From Rhipidocladum racemiflorum (Eukaryota > Streptophyta > Magnoliopsida > Poales > Poaceae): a DNA stretch of 64,000 bases. Below, piece by piece: positions 22,600 to 37,342 of this stretch (positions within the stretch are counted from its first letter, which is position 1; each line of letters opens with the position of its first letter). The notes beneath the pieces are model-generated. The model searched no databases. It was not told the DNA's origin and saw only the letters and a list, made by a program, of their open reading frames with translations. Location of the stretch: NCBI GenBank assembly GCA_036346355.1, contig JAYEVF010000054.1:210803-274802 (forward strand). The letters are read 5' to 3'. A program made the translations under genes and the position numbers.

Positions 22600-25500
22600 G
22601 TCTGCCTAGCTCATTTTAGCAAGCCATTTGGGCTCATCCGTGTGGGTGCGAAACCTACACGACAAATGGTACTACAAGTCACGTTCGTACCAGAACGAGA
22701 ACGAAAAGAAAGCTTCCGGCAGACACCCCGAATAGCGTTCATGTGTGCCTAAGCTCATTTCGGCATGCATTTCTGTTGCATCCGGGTCGGTGCAAAACAT
22801 TTCTCCGCGATAGGTGCCAACGGGTACTGCAAGCTGCGTGCGTATCAAAACGATGCACAGAAGGAAAATGTAGGCCAAACTGCGCGGGTGGACTTTCCAT
22901 GCATTGCTGCTACAGTTCTTCATTCGTTTCGAATACGTCCGAGTGAGTGTGGAAACGATGCACGAAAGGAAAATTGGTGTCAAACTCCCCGAATGGACAT
23001 CATATTAATGCATTATCCCATTTCCACAAGCATTTCGAGTACGTCCGAGTCGATGCGAAATATTAATGCACGATGGGTCCCTAATGGTACAGTAAACTAC
23101 ACGCGTACCAAAACGGTGCACGAAACGAAACTTCGTTCCAATCGTGCCGAATGAACTTCATATTTGCCCAAGCACATTCCGGCATGCATTTCGAGTCCGT
23201 CCGAGTTGTTGTGAAACATTTCTCCTCGATGAGCACGAACGAATACAACAAGCGATGCCCGTTCGAAAACGTTGCACGAGATGAAACTGAGTGCCAAACA
23301 CATCGAGTGGAATTCATATGTGCTCCCACTCATTTCGGCATGTGTTGTGACTCATTTAGGCATGCATTGCGAATCCGTCCGAGTCGCCGTGAAATATTCC
23401 ACAACGACGAGTTCCTAAGCTGAAAAAAATCGAAGCGATGCATCGAAAGCGAAACTGAGTGCCAAACACCCAGAATTAACTTACGATGTTAAGCATGCGT
23501 TTCAGCACAATTCTGCACTCATTTTGAATACGTCCGAGTGAGTGCGAAACATCCCTCCGCGACGGGTCACAAGGGGTACTGCAAGCTGCGTCCGAATGAA
23601 AACGATGCACGAAACGAAACTCGGTGTCAAACTCCCCGAATGGGCTTCATATACGACGACCCAGCCCGTTTCAGCAAGCATTTCGAGTACGACCGGCTCG
23701 AAGCGAAACATTCATGCACATTGGGTCCCTAATGGTAATGTGAACTACATGCGTACTAGAATGGTGCAAAAAACAAAACATTGTTCCAAACATGCCGAAT
23801 GAACTTCATATATGCCCAAGCACATTTCGGCATGCGTTTTGAATCTTTACCAGTCGTGTGAAACATTCCTCCGCGACGAGTACTGTATGGTGCAAGGATT
23901 TTCACAAGAAAACGACGCATAAGATGAAACTGAGTGTCAATCAACCAGAATGGACTTCATGTCTGCCTAGCTCATTTTAGCAAGCCATTTGGGCTCATCC
24001 GTGTGGGTGCGAAACCTACACGACAAATGGTACTACAAGTCATGTTCGTACCAGAACGAGAACGAAAAGAAAGCTTGCGGCAGACACCCCGAATAGCGTT
24101 CATGTGTGCCTAAGCTCATTTCGGCATGCATTTCTGTTGCATCTGGGTCGGTGAAAAACATTTCTCCGCGATAGGTGCCAACGGGTACTGCAAGCTGCGT
24201 GCGTATCAAAACGATGCACGGAAGGAAAATGTAGGCCAAACTGCGCGGGTGGACTTTCCATGCATTGCTGCTACAGTTCTTCATTCGTTTCGAATACGTC
24301 CGAGTGAGTGTGGAAACGATGCACGAAAGGAAAATTGGTGTCAAACTCCCCGAATGGACTTCATATATGCCCTATCCCATTTCCACAAGCATTTCGAGTA
24401 CGTCCGAGTCGATGCGAAATATTAATGCACGATGGGTCCCTAATGGTACAGTAAACTACACGCGTACCAAAACGGTGCACGAAACGAAACTTCGTTCCAA
24501 TCGTGCCGAATGAACTTCATATTTGCCCAAGCACATTCCGGCATGCATTTCGAGTCCGTCCGAGTTGTTGTGAAACATTTCTCCTCGATGAGCACGAACG
24601 AATACAACAAGCGGCGCCCGTTCGAAAACGTTGCACGAGATGAAACTGAGTGCCAAACACATCGAGTGGAATTCATATGTGCTCCCACTCATTTCGGCAT
24701 GTGTTGTGACTCATTTAGGCATGCATTGCGAATCCGTCCGAGTCGCCGTGAAATATTCCACAACGACGAGTTCCTAAGCTGAAAAAAATCGAAAGCGATG
24801 CACGAAACGAAACTGAGTGCCAAACACCCAGAATTAACTTACGATGTTAAGCATGCGTTTCAGCACAGTTCTGCACTCATTTTGAATACGTCCGAGTGAG
24901 TGCGAAACATCCCTCCGCGACGGGTCACAAGGGGTACTGCAAGCTGCGTCCGAATGAAAACGATGCACGAAACGAAACTCGGTGTCAAACTCCCCGAATG
25001 GGCTTCATATACGACGACCCAGCCCGTTTCAGCAAGCATTTCGAGTACGACCGCTCGGCGAAACATTCATGCACATTGGGTCCCTAATGGTAATGTGAAC
25101 TACATGCGTACTAGAATGGTGCAAAAACAAAACATTGTTCCAAACATGCCGAATGAACTTCATATATGCCCAAGCACATTTCGCATGCTTTGAATCTTTA
25201 CCAGTCGTGTGAAACATTCCTCCGCGACGAGTACTGTATGGTGCAAGGATTTTCACAAGAAAACGACGCATAAGATGAAGCTGAGTGTCAATCAACCAGA
25301 ATGGACTTCATGTCTGCCTAGCTCATTTTAGCAAGCCATTTGGGCTCATCCGTGTGGGTGCGAAACCTACACGACAAATGGTACTACAAGTCACGTTCGT
25401 ACCAGAACGAGAACGAAAAGAAAGCTTGCGGCAGACACCCCGAATAGCGTTCATGTGTGCCTAAGCTCATTTCGGCATGCATTTCTGTTGCATCCGGGTC

Positions 25501-28500
25501 GGTGCAAAACATTTCTCCGCGATAGGTGCCAACGGGTACTGCAAGCTGCGTGCGTATCAAAACGATGCACAGAAGGAAAATGTAGGCCAAACTGCGCGGG
25601 TGGACTTTCCATGCATTGCTGCTACAGTTCTTCATTCGTTTCGAATACGTCCGAGTGAGTGTGGAAACGATGCACGAAAGGAAAATTGGTGTCAAACTCC
25701 CCGAATGGACATCATATTAATGCATTATCCCATTTCCACAAGCATTTCGAGTACGTCCGAGTCGATGCGAAATATTAATGCACGATGGGTCCCTAATGGT
25801 ACAGTAAACTACACGCGTACCAAAACGGTGCACGAAACGAAACTTCGTTCCAATCGTGCCGAATGAACTTCATATTTGCCCAAGCACATTCCGGCATGCA
25901 TTTCGAGTCCGTCCGAGTTGTTGTGAAACATTTCTCCTCGATGAGCACGAACGAATACAACAAGCGGCGCCCGTTCGAAAACGTTGCACGAGATGAAACT
26001 GAGTGCCAAACACATCGAGTGGAATTCATATGTGCTCCCACTCATTTCGGCATGTGTTGTGACTCATTTAGGCATGCATTGCGAATCCGTCCGAGTCGCC
26101 GTGAAATATTCCACAACGACGAGTTCCTAAGCTGAAAAAAATCGAAAGCGATGCACGAAACGAAACTGAGTGCCAAACACCCAGAATTAACTTACGATGT
26201 TAAACATGCGTTTCAGCACAATTCTGCACTCATTTTGAATACGTCCGAGTGAGTGCGAAACATCCCTCCGCGACGGGTCACAAGGGGTACTGCAAGCTGC
26301 GTCCGAATGAAAACGATGCACGAAACGAAACTCGGTGTCAAACTCCCCGAATGGGCTTCATATACGACGACCCAGCCCGTTTCAGCAAGCATTTCGAGTA
26401 CGACCGGCTCGAAGCGAAACATTCATGCACATTGGGTCCCTAATGGTAATGTGAACTACATGCGTACTAGAATGGTGCAAAAAACAAAACATTGTTCCAA
26501 ACATGCCGAATGAACTTCATATATGCCCAAGCACATTTCGGCATGCGTTTTGAATCTTTACCAGTCGTGTGAAACATTCCTCCGCGACGAGTACTGTATG
26601 GTGCAAGGATTTTCACAAGAAAACGACGCATAAGATGAAACTGAGTGTCAATCAACCAGAATGGACTTCATGTCTGCCTAGCTCATTTTAGCAAGCCATT
26701 TGGGCTCATCCGTGTGGGTGCGAAACCTACACGACAAATGGTACTACAAGTCATGTTCGTACCAGAACGAGAACGAAAAGAAAGCTTGCGGCAGACACCC
26801 CGAATAGCGTTCATGTGTGCCTAAGCTCATTTCGGCATGCATTTCTGTTGCATCTGGGTCGGTGCAAAACATTTCTCCGCGATAGGTGCCAACGGGTACT
26901 GCAAGCTGCGTGCGTATCAAAACGATGCACGGAAGGAAAATGTAGGCCAAACTGCGCGGGTGGACTTTCCATGCATTGCTGCTACAGTTCTTCATTCGTT
27001 TCGAATACATCCGAGTGAGTGTGGAAACGATGCACGAAAGGAAAATTGGTGTCAAACTCCCCGAATGGACTTCATATATGCCCTATCCCATTTCCACAAG
27101 CATTTCGAGTGCGTCCGAGTCGATGCGAATATTAATGCACGATGGGTCCCTAATGGTACAGTAAACTACATGCGTACCAAAACGGTGCACGAAACGAAAC
27201 TTCGTTCCAATCGTGCCGAATGAACTTCATATTTGCCCAAGCACATTCCGGCATGCATTTCGAGTCCGTCCGAGTTGTTGTGAAACATTTCTCCTCGATG
27301 AGCACGAACGAATACAACAAGCGGCGCCCGTTCGAAAACGTTGCATGAGATGAAACTGAGTGCCAAACACATCGAGTGGAATTCATATGCGCTCCCACTC
27401 ATTTCGGCATGTGTTGTGACTCATTTAGGCATGCATTGCGAATCCGTCCGAGTTGCCGTGAAATATTCCACAACGACGAGTTCCTAAGCTGAAAAAATCG
27501 AAAGCGATGCACGAAACGAAACTGAGTGCCAAACACCCAGAATTAACTTACGATGTTAAACATGCGTTTCAGCACAATTCTGCACTCATTTTGAATACGT
27601 CCGAGTGAGTGCGAAACATCCCTCATGACGGGTCACAAGGGGTACTGCAAGCTGCGTCCGAATGAAAACGATGCACGAAACGAAACTCGGTGTCAAACTC
27701 CCGAATGGGCTTCATATACGATTTACCCAGCCCGTTTCAGCAAGCATTTCGAGTACGACCGGCTCGGCGAAACATTCATGCACATTGGGTCCCTAATGGT
27801 AATGTGAACTACATGCGTACTAGAATGGTGCAAAAACAAAACATTGTTCCAAACATGCCGAATGAACTTCATATATGCCCAAGCACATTTCGCATGCGTT
27901 TTGAATCTTTACCAGTCGTGGTGAAACATTCCTCCGCTGACGAGTACTGTATGGTGCAAGGATTTTCACAAGAAAACGACGCATAAGATGAAGCTGAGTG
28001 TCAATCAACCAGAATGGACTTCATGTCTGCCTAGCTCATTTTAGCAAGCCATTTGGGCTCATCCGTGTGGGTGCGAAACCTACACGACAAATGGTACTAC
28101 AAGTCACGTTCGTACCAGAACGAACGAAAGAAAGCTTGCGGCAGACACCCGAATAAGCGTTCATGTGTGCCTAAGCTCATTTCGCATGCATTTCTGTTGC
28201 ATCCGGGTCGGTGCAAAACATTTCTCCGCGATAGGTGCCAACGGGTACTGCAAGCTGCGTGCGTATCAAAACGATGCACAGAAGGAAAATGTAGGCCAAA
28301 CTGCGCGGGTGGACTTTCCATGCATTGCTGCTACAGTTCTTCATTCGTTTCGAATACGTCCGAGTGAGTGTGGAAACGATGCACGAAAGGAAAATTGGTG
28401 TCAAACTCCCCGAATGGACATCATATTAATGCATTATCCCATTTCCACAAGCATTTCGAGTACGTCCGAGTCGATGCGAAATATTAATGCACGATGGGTC

Positions 28501-31500
28501 CCTAATGGTACAGTAAACTACACGCGTACCAAAACGGTGCACGAAACGAAACTTCGTTCCAATCGTGCCGAATGAACTTCATATTTGCCCAAGCACATTC
28601 CGGCATGCATTTCGAGTCCGTCCGAGTTGTTGTGAAACATTTCTCCTCGATGAGCACGAACGAATACAACAAGCGGCGCCCGCTCAAAACGTTGCACGAG
28701 ATGAAACTGAGTGCCAAACACATCGAGTGGAATTCATATGTGCTCCCACTCATTTCGGCATGTGTTGTGACTCATTTAGGCATGCATTGCGAATCCGTCC
28801 GAGTCGCCATGAAATATTCCACAACGACGAGTTCCTAAGCTGAAAAAAATCGAAAGCGATGCACGAAAGCGAAACTGAGTGACAAACACCCAGAATTAAC
28901 TTACGATGTTAAACGTGCGTTTCAGCACAATTCTGCACTCACTTTGAATACGTCCGAGTGAGTGCGAAACATCCCTCCGCGACGGGTCACAAGGGGTACT
29001 GCAAGCTGCGTCCGAATGAAAACGATGCACGAAACGAAACTCGGTGTCAAACTCCCCGAATGGGCTTCATATACGATTTACCCAGCCCGTTTCAGCAAGC
29101 ATTTAGAGTACGACCGGCTCGAAGAGAAACATTCATGCACATTGGGTCCCTAATTGTAATGTGAACTACATGCGTACTAGAATGGTGCAAATAACAAAAC
29201 ATTGTTCCAAACATGCCGAATGAACTTCATATAAGCCCAAGCACATTTCGGCATGCTTTGAATCTTTACCAGTCGTGGTGAAACATTCCTCCGCGACGAG
29301 TACTGTATGGTGCAAGGATTTTCACAAGAAAACGACGCATAAGATGAAACTGAGTGTCAATCAACCAGAATGGACTTCATGTCTGCCTAGCTCATTTTAG
29401 CAAGCCATTTGGGCTCATCCGTGTGGGTGCGAAACCTACACGACAAATGGTACTACAAGTCATGTTCGTACCAGAACGAGAACGAAAAGAAAGCTTGCGG
29501 CAGACACCCCGAATAGCGTTCATGTGTGCCTAAGCTCATTTCGGCATGCATTTCTGTTGCATCTGGGTCGGTGCAAAACATTTCTCCGCGATAGGTGCCA
29601 ACGGGTACTGCAAGCTGCGTGCGTATCAAAACGATGCACGGAAGGAAAATGTAGGCCAAACTGCGCGGGTGGACTTTCCATGCATTGCTGCTACAGTTCT
29701 TCATTCGTTTCGAATACGTCCGAGTGAGTGTGGAAACGATGCACGAAAGGAAAATTGGTGTCAAACTCCCCGAATGGACTTCATATATGCCCTATCCCAT
29801 TTCCACAAGCATTTCGAGTACGTCCGAGTCGATGCGAAATATTAATGCACGATGGGTCCCTAATGGTACAGTAAACTACACGCAGCGTGCCAAAAGCGGT
29901 GCACTAAACGAAACTTCGTTCCAATCGTGCGAATGAACTTCATATTTGCCCAAGCACATTCCGGCATGCATTTCGAGTCCGTCCGAAGTTGTTGTGAAAC
30001 ATTTCTCCTCGATGAGCACGAACGAATACAACAAGCGGCGCCTGCTCAAAACGTTGCACGAGATGAAACTGAGTGCCAAACACATCGAGTGGAATTCATA
30101 TGTGCTCCCACTCATTTCGCATGTGTTGTGACTCATTTAGGCATGCATTGCGAATCCGTCCGAGTCGCCGTGAAATATTCCACAACGACGAGTTCCTAAG
30201 CTGAAAAATCGAAGCGATGCACGAAACGAAACTGAGTGCCAAACACCCAGAATTAACTTACGATGTTAAACGTGCGTTTCAGCACAATTCTGCACTCATT
30301 TTGAATACGTCCGAGTGAGTGCGAAACATCCCTCCGCGACGGGTCACAAGGGGTACTGCAAGCTGCGTCCGAATGAAAACGATGCACGAAATGAAACTCG
30401 GTGTCAAACTCCCCGAATGGGCTTCATATACGACGACCCAGCCCATTTCAGCAAGCATTTCGAGTACGACCGGCTCGAAGCGAAACATTCATGCACATTG
30501 GGTCCCTAATGGTAATGTGAACTACATGCGTACTAGAATGGTGCAAAAAACAAAACATTGTTCCAAACATGCCGAATGAACTTCATATATGCCCAAGCAC
30601 ATTTCGGCATGCGTTTTGAATCTTTACCAGTCGTGTGAAACATTCCTCCGCGACGAGTACTGTATGGTGCAAGGATTTTCACAAGAAAACGACGCATAAG
30701 ATGAAGCTGAGTGTCAATCAACCAGAATGGACTTCATGTCTGCCTAGCTCATTTTAGCAAGCCATTTGGGCTCATCCGTGTGGGTGCGAAACCTACACGA
30801 CAAATGGTACTACAAGTCACGTTCGTACCAGAACGAGAACGAAAAGAAAGCTTGCGGCAGACACTCCGAATAGCGTTCATGTGTGCCTAAGCTCATTTCG
30901 GCATGCATTTCTGTTGCATCCGGGTCGGTGCAAAACATTTCTCCGCGATAGGTGCCAACGGGTACTGCAAGCTGCGTGCGTATCAAAACGATGCACGGAA
31001 GGAAAATGTAGGCCAAACTGCGCGGGTGAACTTTCCATGCATTGCTGCTACAGTTCTTCATTCGTTTCGAATACGTCCGAGTGAGTGTGGAAACGATGCA
31101 CGAAAGGAAAATTGGTGTCAAACTCCCCGAATGGACATCATATTAATGCATTATCCCATTTCCACAAGCATTTCGAGTACGTCCGAGTCGATGCGAAATA
31201 TTAATGCACGATGGGTCCCTAATGGTACAGTAAACTACACGCGTACCAAAACGGTGCACGAAACGAAACTTCGTTCCAATCGTGCCGAATGAACTTCATA
31301 TTTGCCCAAGCACATTCCGGCATGCATTTCGAGTCCGTCCGAGTTGTTGTGAAACATTTCTCCTCGATGAGCACGAACGAATACAACAAGCGGCGCCCGT
31401 TCGAAAACGTTGCACGAGATGAAACTGAGTGCCAAACACATCGAGTGGAATTCATATGCGCTCCCACTCATTTCGGCATGTGTGGTGACTCATTTAGGCA

Positions 31501-33500
31501 TGCATTGCGAATCCGTCCGAGTCGCCGTGAAATATTCCACAACGACGAGTTCCTAAGCTAAAAAAATCGAAAGCGATGCACGAAACGAAACTGAGTGCCA
31601 AACACCCAGAATTAACTTACGATGTTCGCTTGTGCGTTTCAGCACAGTTCTGCACTCATTTTGAATACGTCCGAGTGAGTGCGAAACATCCCTCCGCGAC
31701 GGGTCACAAGGGGTACTGCAAGCTGCGTCCGAATGAAAACGATGCACGAAACGAAACTCGGTGTCAAACTCCCCGAATGGGCTTCATATACGACGACCCA
31801 GCCCGTTTCAGCAAGCATTTCGAGTACGACCGGCTCGAAGCGAAACATTCATGCACATTGGGTCCCTAATGGTAATGTGAACTACATGCGTACTAGAATG
31901 GTGCAAAAAACAAAACATTGTTCCAAACATGCCGAATGAACTTCATATATGCCCAAGCACATTTCGCATGCTTTGAATCTTTACCAGTCGTGGTGAAACA
32001 GTCCTCCTCGACGAGTACTGTATGGTGCAAGGATTTTCACAAGAAAACGACGCATAAGATGAAACTGAGTGTCAATCAACCAGAATGGACTTCATGTCTG
32101 CCTAGCTCATTTTAGCAAGCCATTTGGGCTCATCCGTGTGGGTGCGAAACCTACACGACAAATGGTACTACAAGTCATGTTCGTACCAGAACGAGAACGA
32201 AAGAAAGCTGCGGCAGACACCCCGAATAGCGTTCATGTGTGCCTAAGCTCATTTCGGCATGCATTTCTGTTGCATCTGGGTCGGTGCAAAACATTTCTCC
32301 GCGATAGGTGCCAACGGGTACTGCAAGCTGCGTGCGTATCAAAACGATGCACGGAAGGAAAATGTAGGCCAAACTGCGCGGGTGGACTTTCCATGCATTG
32401 CTGCTACAGTTCTTCATTCGTTTCGAATACGTCCGAGTGAGTGTGGAAACATCGCTCCGCGACGGGTCGCAAGCTGTTCTGCAAGCTGCGTCCGGACGGA
32501 AACGATGCACGAAAGGAAAATTGGTGTCAAACTCCCCGAATGGACTTCATATATGCCCTATCCCATTTCCACAAGCATTTCGAGTACGTCCGAGTCGATG
32601 CGAAATATTAATGCACGATGGGTCCCTAATGGTACAGTAAACTACACGCGTACCAAAACGGTGCACGAAACGAAACTTCGTTCCAATCGTGCCGAATGAA
32701 CTTCATATTTGCCCAAGCACATTCCGGCATGCATTTCGAGTCCGTCCGAAAGTTGTTGTGAAACATTTCTCCTCGATGAGCACGAACGAATACAACAAGC
32801 GGCGCCTGCTCAAAACGTTGCACGAGATGAAACTGAGTGCCAAACACATCGAGTGGAATTCATATGTGCTCCCACTCATTTTGGCATGTGTTGTGACTCA
32901 TTTAGGCATGCATTGCGAATCCGTCCGAGTCGCCGTGAAATATTCCACAACGACGAGTTCCTAAGCTGAAAAATCGAAGCGATGCATCGAAACGAAACTG
33001 AGTGCCAAACACCCAGAATTAACTTACGATGTTAAACCAGCGTTTCAGCACAATTCTGCACTCATTTTGAATACGTCCGAGTGAGTGCGAAACATCCCTC
33101 ATGACGGGTCACAAGGGGTACTGCAAGCTGCGTCCGAATGAAAACGATGCACTAAATGAAACTCGGTGTCAAACTCCCGAATGGGCTTCATATACGATTT
33201 ACCCAGCCCATTTCAGCAAGCATTTCGAAATACGACCGGCTCGGCGAAACATTCATGCACATTGGGTCCCTAATGGTAATGTGAACTACATGCGTACTAG
33301 AATGGTGCAAAAACAAAACATTGTTCCAAACATGCCGAATGAACTTCATATATGCCCAAGCACATTTTCGCATGCGTTTTGAATCTTTACCAGTCGTGGT
33401 GAAACATTCCTCCGCGACGAGTACTGTATGGTGCAAGGATTTTCACAAGAAAACGACGCATAAGATGAAGCTGAGTGTCAATCAACCAGAATGGACTTCA
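22600..33500. repeat. 18-monomer (two-unit) super-HOR block
   Basis: Variants alternate strictly between successive 9-mers. catctgggtcgg (against catccgggtcgg) occurs at about 24143, 26853, 29563 and 32275. caagtcatgttcg (against cacgttcg), gatgaaactgagtg (against gatgaagctg), and the atcatattaatgc / cttcatatatgcc pair follow the same alternation. The repeat distance is about 2,710 bp, with four to five copies. Edges are approximate. Confidence 0.85.
32451..32503. repeat. 53-bp block that defines long-form HOR units
   Basis: This block lies between gtgtggaaac and gatgcacg and ends in gaaac, so a gaaac direct repeat flanks the segment absent from short units. Long units occur at about 1250, 32450, 33857, 36620, and in every unit from 47265 to the right end. 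Short units occupy 14.8-31.1 kb, 35.26 kb and 45.92 kb. The block restores the eighth monomer from 105 to 158 bp, so short is most simply the deleted, derived form. Confidence 0.9.
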
Positions 33501-36500
33501 TGTCTGCCTAGCTCATTTTAGCAAGCCATTTGGGCTCATCCGTGTGGGTGCGAAACCTACACGACAAATGGTACTACAAGTCACGTTCGTACCAGAACGA
33601 GAACGAAAAGAAAGCTTGCGGCAGACACCCCGAATAGCGTTCATGTGTGCCTAAGCTCATTTCGGCATGCATTTCTGTTGCATCCGGGTCGGTGCAAAAC
33701 ATTTCTCCGCGATAGGTGCCAACGGGTACTGCAAGCTGCGTGCGTATCAAAACGATGCACGGAAGGAAAATGTAGGCCAAACTGCGCGGGTGAACTTTCC
33801 ATGCATTGCTGCTACAGTTCTTCATTCGTTTCGAATACGTCCGAGTGAGTGTGGAAAAATCGCTCCGCGACGGGTCGCAAGCTGTTCTGCAAGCTGCGTC
33901 CGGACGGAAACGATGTACGAAAGGAAAATTGGTGTCAAACTCCCCGAATGGACTTCATATATGCCCTATCCCATTTCCACAAGCATTTCGGGTACGTCCG
34001 AGTCGATGCGAAATATTAATGCACGATGGGTCCCTAATGGTACAGTAAACTACACGCGTACCAAAACGGTGCACGAAACGAAACTTCGTTCCAATCGTGC
34101 CGAATGAACTTCATATTTGCCCAAGCACATTCCGGCATGCATTTCGAGTCCGTCCGAGTTGTTGTGAAACATTTCTCCTCGATGAGCACGAACGAATACA
34201 ACAAGCGGCGCCCGTTCGAAAACGTTGCACGAGATGAAACTGAGTGCCAAACACATCGAGTGGAATTCATATGTGCTCCCACTCATTTCGGCATGTGTTG
34301 TGACTCATTTAGGCATGCATTGCGAATCCGTCCGAGTCGCCGTGAAATATTCCACAACGACGAGTTCCTAAGCTGAAAAAATCGAAAGCGATGCACGAAA
34401 CGAAACTGAGTGCCAAACACCCAGAATTAACTTACGATGTTCGCTTGTGCGTTTCAGCACAGTTCTGCACTCATTTTGAATACGTCCGAGTGAGTGCGAA
34501 ACATCCCTCATGACGGGTCACAAGGGGTACTGCAAGCTGCGTTCGAATGAAAACGATGCACGAAACGAAACTCGGTGTCAAACTCCCCGAATGGGCTTCA
34601 TATACGACGACCCAGCCCGTTTCTGCAAGCATTTCGAGTACGACCGGCTCGAAGCGAAACATTCATGCACATTGGGTCCCTAATGGTAATGTGAACTACA
34701 TGCGTACTAGAATGGTGCAAAAAACAAAACATTGTTCCAAACATGCCGAATGAACTTCATATATGCCCAAGCACATTTCGCATGCTTGAATCTTTACCAG
34801 TCGTGTGAAACATTCCTCCGCGACGAGTACTGTATGGTGCAAGGATTTTCACAAGAAAACGACGCATAAGATGAAGCTGAGTGTCAATCAACCAGAATGG
34901 ACTTCATGTCTGCCTAGCTCATTTTAGCAAGCCATTTGGGCTCATCCGTGTGGGTGCGAAACCTACACGACAAATGGTACTACAAGTCACGTTCGTACCA
35001 GAACGAGAACGAAAAGAAAGCTTGCGGCAGACACCCCGAATAGCGTTCATGTGTGCCTAAGCTCATTTCGGCATGCATTTCTGTTGCATCCGGGTCGGTG
35101 CAAAACATTTCTCCGCGATAGGTGCCAACGGGTACTGCAAGCTGCGTGCGTATCAAAACGATGCACGGAAGGAAAATGTAGGCCAAACTGCGCGGGTGGA
35201 CTTTCCATGCATTGCTGCTACAGTTCTTCATTCGTTTCGAATACGTCCGAGTGAGTGTGGAAACGATGCACGAAAGGAAAATTGGTGTCAAACTCCCCGA
35301 ATGGACTTCATATATGCCCTATCCCATTTCCAAAAGCATTTCGAGTACGTCCGAGTCGATGCGAAATATTAATGCACGATGGGTCCCTAATGGTACAGTA
35401 AACTACACGCGTACCAAAACGGTGCACGAAACGAAACTTCGTTCCAATCGTGCCGAATGAACTTCATATTTGCCCAAGCACATTCCGGCATGCATTTCGA
35501 GTCCGTCCGAGTTGTTGTGAAACATTTCTCCTCGATGAGCACGAACGAATACAACAAGCGGCGCCCGTTCGAAAACGTTGCACGAGATGAAACTGAGTGC
35601 CAAACACATCAAGTGGAATTCATATGTGCTCCCACTCATTTCGGCATGTGTTGTGACTCATTTAGGCATGCATTGCGAATCCGTCCGAGTCGCCGTGAAA
35701 TATTCCACAACGACGAGTTCCTAAGCTGAAAAAAATCGAAAGCGATGCACGAAACGAAACTGAGTGCCAAACACCCAGAATTAACTTACGATGTTCGCTT
35801 GTGCGTTTCAGCACAATTCTGCACTCATTTTGAATACGTCCGAGTGAGTGCGAAACATCCCTCCGCGATGGGTCACAAGGGGTACTGCAAGCTGCGTCCG
35901 AATGAAAATGATGCACGAAACGAAACTCGGTGTCAAACTCCCCGAATGGGCTTCATATACGACGACCCAGCCCGTTTCAGCAAGCATTTCGAGTACGACC
36001 GGCTCGAAGCGAAACATTCATGCACATTGGGTCCCTAATGGTAATGTGAACTACATGCGTACTAGAATGGTGCAAAAAACAAAACATTGTTCCAAACATG
36101 GCGAATGAACTTCATATATGCCCAAGCACATTTCGGCATGCGTTTTGAATCTTTACCAGTCGTGTGAAACATTCCTCCGCGACGAGTACTGTATGGTGCA
36201 AGGATTTTCACAAGAAAACGACGCATAAGATGAAGCTGAGTGTCAATCAACCAGAATGGACTTCATGTCTGCCTAGCTCATTTTAGCAAGCCATTTGGGC
36301 TCATCCGTGTGGGTGCGAAACCTACACGACAAATGGTACTACAAGTCACGTTCGTACCAGAACGAGAACGAAAAGAAAGCTTGCGGCAGACACCCCGAAT
36401 AGCGTTCATGTGTGCCTAAGCTCATTTCGGCATGCATTTCTGTTGCATCCGGGTCGGTGCAAAACATTTCTCCGCGATAGGTGCCAACGGGTACTGCAAG

Positions 36501-37337
36501 CTGCGTGCGTATCAAAACGATGAACGGAAGGAAAATGTAGGCCAAACTGCGCGGGTGGACTTTCCATGCATTGCTGCTACAGTTCTTCATTCGTTTCGAA
36601 TACGTCCGAGTGAGTGTGGAAACATCGCCCGCTGACGGTCGCAAGCTGTTCTGCAAGCTGCGTCCTGGACGGAAACGATGCACGAAAGGAAAATTGGTGT
36701 CAAACTCCCGAATGGACTTCATATATGCCCTATCCCATTTCCACAAGCATTTCGAGTACGTCCGAAGTCGATGCGAAATATTAATGCACGATGGGTCCCT
36801 AATGGTACAGTAAACTACACGCTGCACCAAAACGGTGCACGAAACGAAACTTCGTTCCAATCGTGCCGAATGAACTTCATATTTGCCCAAGCACATTCCG
36901 GCATGCATTTCGAGTCCGTCCGAGTTGTTGTGAAACATTTCTCCTCGATGAGCACGAACGAATACAACAAGCGGCGCCCGTTCGAAAACGTTGCACGAGA
37001 TGAAACTGAGTGCCAAACACATCGAGTGGAATTCATATGTGCTCCCACTCATTTCGGCATGTGTTGTGACTCATTTAGGCATGCATTGCGAATCCGTCCG
37101 AGTCGCCGTGAAATATTCCACAACGACGAGTTCCTAAGCTGAAAAAATCGAAAGCGATGCACGAAACGAAACTGAGTGCCAAACACCCAAAATTAACTTA
37201 CGATGTTCGCTTGTGCGTTTCAGCACAATTCTGCACTCATTTTGAATACGTCCGAGTGAGTGCGAAACATCCCTCCGCGACGGGTCACAAGGGGTACTGC
37301 AAGCTGCGTCCGAATGAAAACGATGCACGAAACGAAA

Positions 37338-37342
37338 CTCGG
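37338..37342. repeat. Target-site duplication of C2, left copy (ctcgg)
   Basis: ctcgg is repeated at 45219-45223. Removing C2 and one copy gives the unbroken satellite word aactcggtgtcaaact, seen in every other unit. Confidence 0.97.

Larger units (their letters stand above)
13889..37342. repeat. Satellite array, 9-monomer higher-order repeat, central block
   Basis: About 17 head-to-tail HOR units. The monomer carrying atgaacttcatattt recurs at 15000, 16359, 17717, 19078, 20433, 21790, 23151, 24510, 25863, 27220, 28572, 29933, 31289, 32696, 34104, 35457 and 36870, so the period is 1352-1361 bp except three long intervals of 1407-1413 bp. Measured at the cttcat word, monomer spacings in the unit at 15004-16363 are 156, 167, 166, 159, 150, 144, 156, 105 and 156 bp. 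Units are nearly identical to each other, while monomers within a unit are well diverged, which is the hallmark of a HOR. The monomer size matches the grass centromere satellite class (CentO and CentC, about 155 bp). I cannot confirm homology or CENH3 binding. Open frames on both strands are not genes. Confidence 0.95.

Noticed and set aside
13889..37342. Many open frames of 60-237 codons on both strands in the satellite (for example 36339-37052 minus, 237 codons)
   Set aside because: They repeat with the HOR, overlap on opposite strands, have no recognisable domain and are broken at random by small indels. HOR length (1359 = 3 x 453) and several monomer lengths are multiples of three, which keeps frames open by chance.
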